Assembly: GCA_016711405.1 (NCBI GenBank)
Contig: JADJSZ010000038.1
Location: 10,673-74,672 of the forward strand
Origin: Candidatus Hadersleviella danica
GTDB lineage: Bacteria; Chloroflexota; Anaerolineae; Promineifilales; Promineifilaceae
DNA length: 64,000 nt
Reading direction: 5' to 3'
In this document: positions 56,746-64,000 of the stretch, piece by piece
How the letters are laid out: every line of letters begins with the position of its first letter
Position numbering within the stretch: the first letter of the stretch is position 1
Notes under the pieces: generated by a model
The model's database searches: none
Told to the model about the DNA's origin: nothing
The model's input: the letters and a program-made list of their open reading frames with translations, nothing else
Program-made: the position numbers and the translations under genes

Positions 56746-56769
56746 TGATGTCAATCTACATACCTATTT

Positions 56770-56957
56770 TCCGCTACCTCTTTTGCAGGGTTTTGTGTAG
56801 GGCGTAGTGCATACACCCTCACCACCACAAGGGTGTATGCACTACGCCCCTAGGTCACGTTTTCCCTTCAACCAGAAGAAAGCAACATGTGGGTAGGAGC
56901 CAACCCCACATAACCAGTCCATTGGCAATACCCCACATTTTGCTATTATTTCCCCCC
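56770..56957. other. intergenic region with an inverted repeat
   Basis: TAGGGCGTAGTGCATACACCC is followed by its complement (GGGTGTATGCACTACGCCC), near 56798-56850, a long hairpin that may be another small mobile unit. A TATTAT box stands 8 nt before the ATG at 56958. Confidence 0.5.
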
Positions 56958-59900
56958 ATGACCAATAATCTGCACACCTACCTGCCCCAAGACCGCCGCC
57001 GCACACTGGCACAGGGCGAGACCCTCCCCGACCGTACTAGTGGCACCGCCCTCTTTGCCGATATCTCTGGCTTCACCGCTCTCACCGAACGACTGAGCGG
57101 CACCCTTGGCTCCCGGCGCGGCATTGAAGCTCTGACTAGCCAAATCAATACCGTCTACACCGCCCTCATTACCGAAATTGAACGGTATGGAGGAAGTGTC
57201 ATTAGCTTTGCGGGAGATGCGGTGATGTGCTGGTTTGATAACAATGACGAAGGGCAAAGGGACGAAGGATAAACAATCGCTGACGGCCGCTCGCGCTGTC
57301 GCTTCGGCACTGGCAATGCAAGTAGCCATGAGCCACTTCCCCGAACTGGGCCTCAAAATCGCCATCGCCAGCGGGTCAGCACGCCGCTTTGTGGTGGGCG
57401 ACCCGCAGATTCATTACCTCGATACGTTGGCTGGGGCAACGGTGAGCCGCACCGCAACGGGTGAGCATCTGGCTAACAAAGGCGAACTGTTGCTAGATGA
57501 AGCCACGGTAAAGCTGTTAGGAACGGCCGTGACCATTTCCGAGTGGCGTGTTGATTCTGCAACGAGCGAATCATTTGCTGTGATTACCCATCTGGCTGGC
57601 ACGGTGCCCTTAGCCCCACTGGCCGAAGTTCCTGACTTAGAGCCAACCCAACTACAAGCATGGCTACACCAATCCGTATACGAGCGCGAAGCATCTTTCC
57701 TGACCGAGTTTCGGCCGTGTGTTGCTCTATTTATCCGTTTTGCCTCATAGACTACGACAGCAATGCCGCGTACAGTCAGCTTGATACCTTCATCCGCCAT
57801 GCACAGGCTGTCGCCGCCCGCTATGAAGGGCATTTGGTAGACCTGACCATCGGCGACAAGGGCAGTTATGCCTACATCAATTTCGGCGCGTTGCAGGCAC
57901 ACGAAGACGACGGCCGTCGGGCTGTCAAAGCCGCCGTGGAACTGAGCGAGATTACACCATTAGCCCTCCAGATGGGCATTGCGCAGGGTGTCATGCGTGT
58001 GGGCGCGTATGGCGGCGTGACCCGCCACACCTACAGCGCGTTGGGCGATGATGTCAACTTAGCCGCACGTTTAATGGCGCAAGCGGCACGGGTGAGATTC
58101 TGGTCAGTAAACGGGTACAAAGTGCCACGGCCGCCCATTTTACGTTTGTCGCTTACCCAGCGGTGCAGTTCAAGGGCAAAGCAGAACCCGTGCCCGTTTT
58201 TGCCGTCGCTGGCCAGCAGAAACGGCGCGCCATCCGTCTGCAAGAGCCAGTCTACGCCTTGCCAATGGTCAGCCGGCAGGCGGAGCTACAGCAAATTGCC
58301 GATAAGCTGGCTCTGGCGGCCGAAGGTAAAAGCCAACTCATCGGCATTGTGGCTGAAGCGGGGATGGGCAAGTCACGGCTGGTGGCGGAGGTCATTCGAG
58401 CCGCCCGCCAGAAGGGCTTTGTGGGCTATGGCGGCGCGTGCCAATCGGATAGTATCCATACACCCTATCAGGCATGGAAATCAATTTGGCAGGCGTTCTT
58501 TGAAGTTGATTACGAATCGTCATTAAAAAGACAAATCCGCAACATCAAAAGCACAATCGAAAATCTTGCGCCAAGCCGCATGCCAGTCATGCCATTGTTG
58601 AATGTGCTTTTGGATATAAGCATTCCTGAAAATGAGTTCACCCAAAACCTTGAACCGAAGATCCGCCAGAGCGCACTCCATGCCCTGCTCGAAGATTGTC
58701 TGAAGGCGACGGCAAAGGATGAGCCATTGCTCATCGTTATTGAAGACCTGCACTGGATGGACGCACTCTCGCATGACCTATTGGAGCAACTTGCCAAGGC
58801 ATTGGCGAATTATCCTGTCTGTTTCGTACTGGCGTATCGGCCGCCACAGATAGCGCGTTTGGAAACGCCACGGCTCGAAGCATTGGCGCAATTCACCAAG
58901 ATTGAACTACAGGAGTTAACCCAGACCGAAGCGGAAAGCGCCATCCGCGCCAAACTGGCACAGTTGTACCCTGCACGCAGTGAGACGTTGCCCGAAGGGT
59001 TGGCGGCAACGCTGATAGCACGTGCCCAAGGCAACCCGTTCTACCTCGAAGAACTACTCAACTATGTGCATGACCGCGGTATTGCCCCCTCGCATTTGGA
59101 CAAAATAGAACTGCCCGATAATTTGCATTCACTCATCCTCAGCCGCATTGACCAATTGAGCGAGGCACAGAAGACCACCCTGCGCGTGGCGAGCATTGTA
59201 GGGCGACTGTTCCGTGCCAAATGGCTGACAGGCTATTACCCTGAATTGGGCGCATTCCCGCAGGTGAAGACGGCACTGGATACGTTGGAATCATTGGACA
59301 TCACACCGCTGGATACCCCCGAGCCGGAGTGGGTGTATCTGTTCAAGCACATTGTCACCCATGAAGTAACCTACGAGAGTTTGCCCTTTGCCACCCGCGC
59401 CCAATTGCATGAGCAGTTGGCGGCCTATTTGGAAAATATGTATCCCGAATCGTTGCCGTTGGAGGCGTTAGCCTTTCATTACGGGCGCAGTGACAACCAA
59501 ACCAAACAGATGGAGTACCTGCGCAAGGCGGGCGAAGCGGCGCAGAAGCATTTCGCCCATGCCGCCGCGCTGGACTTTACGGCTCGCTCCTACCTTTGCT
59601 CAAGGACGCTAAAGAGAAAATAGAAATTCATTTACAGCGCGGACAGGTGCAGGAGTTGCTGGGCAATTGGGATGAAGCCGAAAGCGATTACCGGGCCGCG
59701 TTGGAACTGGGCAAGGATGACGCGGCGCGGAAAGTGGACGCGCAGTTTGCGCTGGGCAAGTTGCACCGCTTGCGCGGCGATTACGCCTCCGCGCTCGCAT
59801 GGTTGGGGCAGGTGCAGGTAGCGCGCACACAATTGGAAGACAAGGCAGGGTTGGCACAGGTGCTAATCGAAACGGGCTGGGTCTTGTGGCGACAGGGCGA

Positions 59901-60945
59901 CTACGCTGAAGCGCGTGAGCGGCTCACGGCCGCGCTGGCACTGGCGCAGGAAGCCGGCGCCAAGTTGAATGCGGCACAGGCGCTCAACAATCTGGGAATT
60001 GTGGCTTGGAGCCAAGGCGACTACGCCGCGGCGCGGGCGTTGTATGGAGAGAGCTTGAACCTGCGGCGTGAGATGGGTAACAAGGTGGGCATCTCGCATT
60101 CGCTCAACAACTTGGCGCTTGTGGCTAGGGCACAGGGCGACTACGCCGCGGCGCAGGTGTTGCATGAAGAGAGCCTGAGTCTGAAGCGTGAGATGGGCGA
60201 TAAGTGGGGCATTTCGACTTCGCTCACCAACTTAGGGGTTGTGGCGATGGAGAAGGGCGACTATGCGGCGGCGCGGGCGTTGCATGAAGAGAGCCTAAGC
60301 CTGTACCGCGAGATGGGCGATAAGGCGGGCATCGCGACTTCGCTCATCAATTTGGCGACTGTGGCTATTGATCAGGGCGACTATGCGGCGGCGCGGGCGT
60401 TGTATGAAGAGAGCCTGAGCCTGTACCGCGAGATGGGCGATAAGCGGGGCATCGCGAATTCGCTCAACAATCTAGGGATTATAGCTTACAGTCAGGGTGA
60501 TAACGGCTCGGCGCGGGCGTTGTATGAAGAGTGCTTGTTGCTGTGTCAAGAGATGGGCGATAAGCGGGTCGAGGCGTATGCCCTGTTGGGTTTGGGCTTG
60601 GTGAATTTAGCCCAGAGCAAACCTGTAGCACGTGAACATATCATGGATAGCCTGCGCCTGCGCGTGGAATTGGGCGCGCAGGGGACCCAAACATCCAATC
60701 TGGTGGCGGTGGCTGGATTAGCATTGCAAGCAGGCAACCCACATTTCGCCGCGCAATTACTGGGCGCAGTTGATTTTGCGCTCAAGGCACTTGATGCGCC
60801 GCTGGAAATTGAAGTGAAGCATCTCCATGCGCAAACGCTGGCGGCGGTGCAGGCACAGTTGGGGGAGGCGGTATTCCAAGCCGTGTGGGAGACAGGGGGG
60901 AAGTGGAGTCTGGAGGAGGCCGTGGCGAAGGCGTTGACTTCGTAG
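56958..60945 (+). CDS. giant nucleotidyl cyclase-AAA ATPase-TPR regulator (about four frameshifts)
   Basis: About 1,328 residues after correction near 57260, 57740, 58090 and 59590. Two class III cyclase domains come first: 'GTALFADISGFTALTERL...GGSVISFAGDAVMCWF' and 'HLVDLTIGDKGSYAYINFG...GDDVNLAARLMAQA'. Then an ATPase of the COG3899 type with Walker A GEAGMGKSRL and Walker B LLIVIEDLHWMD. The C-terminus is a run of TPRs with about six near-identical 40-residue copies ('GDYAAARALYEESLSLYREMGDK'). It is a cytosolic signalling protein. CGGCCG is scarce from 58.3 to 60.9 kb, suggesting transfer. Confidence 0.85.
59985..60585 (+). repeat. 120-bp tandem repeats encoding TPRs
   Basis: About five consecutive 120-bp units share most bases (for example GGCGACTATGCGGCGGCGCG and GAGATGGGCGATAAG at fixed positions). 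High DNA identity indicates recent expansion, and copy number may vary between strains or be collapsed by assembly. Confidence 0.85.
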
Positions 60946-61056
60946 TGGTGTGCCACTGGTGTCTGGCTAGGCCAAGATAAGTGGTGTAATCCTGCTCCTT
61001 CTGTTCCCCAACGGCCGTTGGTTGATGCGCAAAGCGTAGCCCTAACACCTTTTTAG

Positions 61057-61090
61057 ACGGCCGCCCTCCACCCATAGGGCGGCCGTTTTC
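61057..61090 (+). terminator. intrinsic terminator built on CGGCCG palindrome
   Basis: ACGGCCGCCCT (61057-61067), 8-nt loop, AGGGCGGCCGT (61076-61086), then TTTT: an 11-bp perfect stem after the cyclase-ATPase gene. Confidence 0.85.
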
Positions 61091-61093
61091 TGT

Positions 61094-61099
61094 TACAAT
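61094..61099 (+). promoter_or_regulatory. TACAAT -10 box of PH-domain gene
   Basis: TACAAT, then a 26-nt leader with AGGAGG at 61112-61117 and ATG at 61126. Here the leader carries a Shine-Dalgarno, unlike the leaderless genes. Confidence 0.5.
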
Positions 61100-61125
61100 T
61101 CAACCAATCACAGGAGGTTTTAGAC

Positions 61126-61580
61126 ATGGAAACTAAATGGTATCCCTCAAAAGTAGATTGGTGGTTGGCCTCATTCTCTTCATGCTTCCCCTTGTTTCCT
61201 CAGCGTTCTCGCCACAAGCCTTCGCCAGCGGCAACTCAGCCGAAATGATAACGGCCGTGGGGATGTGCGTGTTCACGGCCGCGCTTTATGGCCTGCTCAT
61301 CATCCCCATCCGCTATGGCATTACCCAAGATGAACTCATTGTGCGCTTCGGCGTGGTTCGCCAACGCATCCCCCTAGCCGCCATTCAAGAAGTGTACCCC
61401 ACCCACAACCCCTTATCGTCGCCCGCCCTCTCCTTAGACCGCCTTGCCATTCGCACAGGGGGCGGCCCCTTTGCCTCCGCCATGATTTCCCCCGCCGACA
61501 AAGACGATTTTCTCAATACGCTGGCCATCCGGGCTGGATTACAGCGGTACGACGACAAACTCATGCGCTTGGCCAATTAG
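61126..61580 (+). CDS. bacterial PH domain protein (frameshift near start)
   Basis: About 151 residues. METKWYPSKVDWW opens the frame after AGGAGG; one base is missing near 61158, after which 'GLILFMLPLVSSAFSPQAFA' and 'MCVFTAALYGLLIIPIRYGITQDELIVRFGVVRQRIPLAAIQEVYPTHNPLSSPALSLDRLAIRTG' follow, ending 'ISPADKDDFLNTLAIRAGLQ'. Two membrane helices and a bPH_4-type domain. The family is common in bacterial membranes; role unknown. Confidence 0.85.
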
Positions 61581-61930
61581 GATCGCTGAGTACCTTAAAA
61601 AAGGCTTTGTTGCAAAAGGGCAAAAGAGCGAAAAGGCAAAATTGCTCGACAACAAATTTGTAAATTCGTGCAATTCGTGTCTAAATCAAACCTTTTTTCA
61701 GTAGACTCATCGCTAAGTTTTTAACTTGAACAAATAGCGTTATTGAGTTTCTTTTAACGCAAAGTCGCCAAAGACGCAAAAGAGCGCAAAGTTTCTCGAG
61801 ACCCTTTGCTCTTTGTACCTTTGCATCTTTGCCAGAAAGAAAACAGATTTGTTCATTTTATTTACTTGCTAATCCTAAGTAAATCATTTCACCTTTTACT
61901 TTTACTTCTCACTTTTTACTTTTCCTCCCT
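61581..61930. repeat. non-coding region of short repeats
   Basis: It contains GCAAAAGGGCAAAAGAGCG words, AATTCGTGCAATTCGTGTC at about 61663, CGCAAAGTCGCCAAAGACGC words near 61758 with the complementary CCTTTGCTCTTTGTACC, and TTTTACTTTTACTTCTCAC copies up to the tex ATG. No gene is seen. Confidence 0.7.
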
Positions 61931-64000
61931 ATGTCCTATCACATCCAAATCGCCAACCACCTCAACCTCAAAGCAACCCAAGTCGAAAAGACCATTGAAC
62001 TGCTCGAGGCAGGCAACACCATCCCCTTTATTGCCCGCTACCGCAAAGAAGTCACAGGCGAACTAGACGAAGTCGAAATCCGCCACATCGAAGAACAACT
62101 CGGCCGTCTAAAAACCCTCGACGAGCGGCGGTTGGCCATCCTCAAAGCGATTGAAGAACAAGGCAAATTGACGGCCGAACTGCAAACCGCTCCCAAACGG
62201 CCGACACCTGACCGCCCTCGAAGACTTGTACCAACCCTACAAGAAAAAGCGGCAAACCCGCAGCCGACATGGCTGCCAACGCGGCCTCGCCCCCTTGCCG
62301 AACAGATTCTCCAGCAACCCAAAGGACGGCCGACTTGGGTCAGTTGCCCAAGCGTTTATGGGGAAGATGTGCCCGACACAAACAGCGCATGGGCGGGCGC
62401 ACGCGACATTATCGCGGAGCAAATTAGCGACCATGCCCAAATTCGGGGGGCCGTGCGGGAGCAAGCGCAGAAATATGCGACCTTAGAGGTCACCAAAATA
62501 GATGGGGGAGACGACCCCAAGCAGGTTTATGCCCTTTACTACGAATTTAGCCAGCGCGTAGACCGCCTACGGCCGCATCAAATCCTCGCCATTAACCGGG
62601 GCGAGAACGAAAAAGTATTGCGCGTGAAACTAGATGTCTCCCCCAGCGGGATTGGCTCCGCCCTGTCGCGCACCACTTCTTGCCCGCCGTGATTCAGCCC
62701 TCTTCGAGCAACTCGATATGGCCATCCACGATGCCGCCCAACGCCTGCCTGCCCGCCATTGAGCGCGATGTGCGTCGTTGGCTCACCGAAAAGGCGGAAG
62801 CCCACGCCATCCACACCTTTGCCCTCAATTTGCGGGGCTTGCTCACCCAGCCACCGCTGGCGGGGCAAACCATCTTGGCCATAGACCCCGCTTATCGCAC
62901 AGGATGCAAGATAGCGGTGATAGATGGCACGGGTAAGGTGGTCGCGACAACGGCCGTTTACCCTCATCAACCCCAAAAGAAGTGGGCCGAAGCCATTAAA
63001 ACGCTCGAAACCCTCATCATCCAGCACCAAGTAACGCTTATCACGATTGGAAATGGCACCGCCTCGCGGGAAACAGAACAATTAGCGGCCGAAATCATCG
63101 GCCGCCATGCCCAAACATCTTCGGCCGTGCCCCTTTATTATCTGATGGTGAACGAAGCAGGCGCCAGCGTCTACAGTGCCAGCGAATTGGCGCGGGCAGA
63201 ACTGCCCGACTTGGATGTAACTCTGCGCGGGGCGGTCTCAATCGGCCGTCGGGCGCAAGATCCCTTGGCCGAGTTGGTCAAAATTGATGCCAACGCGATA
63301 GGAAGGTGGTCTTTACCAGCACGATGTAGACCAAAAGATGCTCGCCCACACCCTCGATGGGGTGGTGGAATCGGTGGTCAATGAAGTTGGCGTAGATGTC
63401 AACTCCGCTTCGCCCGCTTTGCTGACCTATGTGGCGGGAATCGGGCCGCGATTAGCCCAAAACATGGTCGCGTACAGGGATGAACACGGCCGTTTCCCCG
63501 ACCGCGCCAGCTTTCGCAAAGTCACGGGGCTGGGGCCAAAGGCTTTTGAGCAGTGTGCGGGCTTTTTGCGGGTGCGCGAAGGGGTAATTGGCTCGATAAC
63601 ACGGCCATCCATCCCGAAAGTTATCCCATCGCCACCAAACTATTGGCCAAAACGGGGCTAACAGGCGACGAGAGAGATGGCCGCCCGTCAAGAGCGGCTT
63701 AACCAGTTGGCCGTCCCCCACTTACGCGGCCGAATTACAGTGCGGCGAACCTACCTTGCGGGACACTATCGCCCAATTGGCGGGCCCCGCCGTGACCCGC
63801 GTGAAGATGTGCCCTCCCATTCTGCGGCGAGATGTGTTGGGCATGGATGATTTGCACGTCGGGTTACATCTGCAAGGCACCGTGCGCAATGTCGTCGATT
63901 TTTTGGGGCGTTTAGCGGATATCGGCGTGAAGCAAGATGGCCTGCTCCACCGCCGCCAGCTCCCCGCTGGCTGGGTGCTAACCGTTTGGCGATGTGATTG
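61931..64000 (+). CDS. tex: Tex-family RNA-binding transcription accessory protein (multiple frameshifts, cut by window end)
   Basis: The start MSYHIQIANHLNLKATQVEKTIELLEAGNTIPFIARYRKEVTGELDEVEIRHIEEQLGRL is the Tex N-terminal domain. Further fragments in shifting frames are 'YQPYKKKR', 'ARDIIAEQISDHAQIRGAVREQ', the YqgF-like nuclease fold 'TILAIDPAYRTGCKIAVIDGTGKVVATTAVYP' and 'TIGNGTASRETEQL', the helix-hairpin-helix 'ASPALLTYVAGIGPRLAQNMVAYRDEHG', and 'LQGTVRNVVDFLGRLADIGVKQDGL' of the S1 domain. At least seven frame breaks in 2 kb point to poor consensus at a contig end rather than decay. Residue strings here are joined pieces. Confidence 0.88.

Noticed and set aside
59985..60585. CRISPR or intergenic repeat
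   Set aside because: The 120-bp units are in frame and encode canonical TPRs.

Overview
The window looks like a chromosomal segment of a Chloroflexota bacterium (Anaerolineae/Ardenticatenia-like), probably from a metagenome or long-read assembly. Pointers are the moderately high GC, C-terminal 'YLPLI'-type tails on secreted Thr/Pro-rich proteins, a CpaE-like receiver-ATPase, an alpha-E/transglutaminase pair, a giant cyclase-ATPase-TPR regulator, and a quinate-dehydrogenase-like/COG5322 fusion. The taxon is inferred from gene style; no rRNA is present. No tRNA, CRISPR array, prophage or intact insertion sequence was seen.

Layout. 0.4-5.4 kb: SGNH hydrolase, L,D-transpeptidase, DUF554 membrane protein, two zinc-ribbon proteins, DUF971 protein. 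5.4-10.7 kb: a decayed four-helix-bundle gene, a hotdog thioesterase, a ChlI/MoxR-type ATPase ending beside a 79-base poly-G run, a membrane protein, and a histidine kinase/OmpR-type regulator pair. 11.6-14.4 kb: conserved hypothetical, alpha-E and transglutaminase genes. 14.4-18.1 kb: solute-binding lipoprotein, receiver protein, AAA/DUF4143 ATPase, hypothetical. 18.2-26.8 kb is the central-metabolism block: pckA, zinc dehydrogenase, rpe, class II fba, GIY-YIG, GNAT, acnA. 27-33 kb: propeller-like and secreted proteins, a decayed RHS/toxin tail, an M20 peptidase. 33.5-41.3 kb: MFS transporter, pseudouridine synthase, receiver-ATPase, a PIN/Phd toxin-antitoxin pair, signal peptidase I, selA, tsaD. 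41.4-53 kb: secreted metalloprotease, trpA, DUF2270-DUF2179 fusion, lipoprotein, PhaR/DUF1997/class II aldolase operon, the 737-residue fusion, phosphatase, MFS transporter. 53-64 kb: tryptophan 2,3-dioxygenase, TPR-histidine kinase, 21-bp repeat array, cyclase-ATPase-TPR regulator, PH-domain protein, and a badly broken tex running off the end.

Genome style is the most unusual aspect. (1) The palindrome CGGCCG, often CGGCCGT, recurs about every 100-150 bp inside genes, like the HIP1 palindrome of cyanobacteria. (2) Most intergenic spacers are built from 7-9 nt degenerate tandem repeats of about a dozen families, which abut start codons, supply stop codons and form hairpins. (3) Three arrays with units of about 21 bp stay largely open as 7-residue repeats. 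(4) Many genes have a TACAAT/TATAAT/TATACT box 6-9 nt before ATG, implying leaderless mRNAs, while others have strong Shine-Dalgarno sites.

About 20 genes carry apparent single-base frameshifts, usually in homopolymers, and there is a poly-G run, so much of the disruption is probably sequencing or assembly error rather than pseudogenisation. Coordinates of frameshifted genes span the inferred intact gene.
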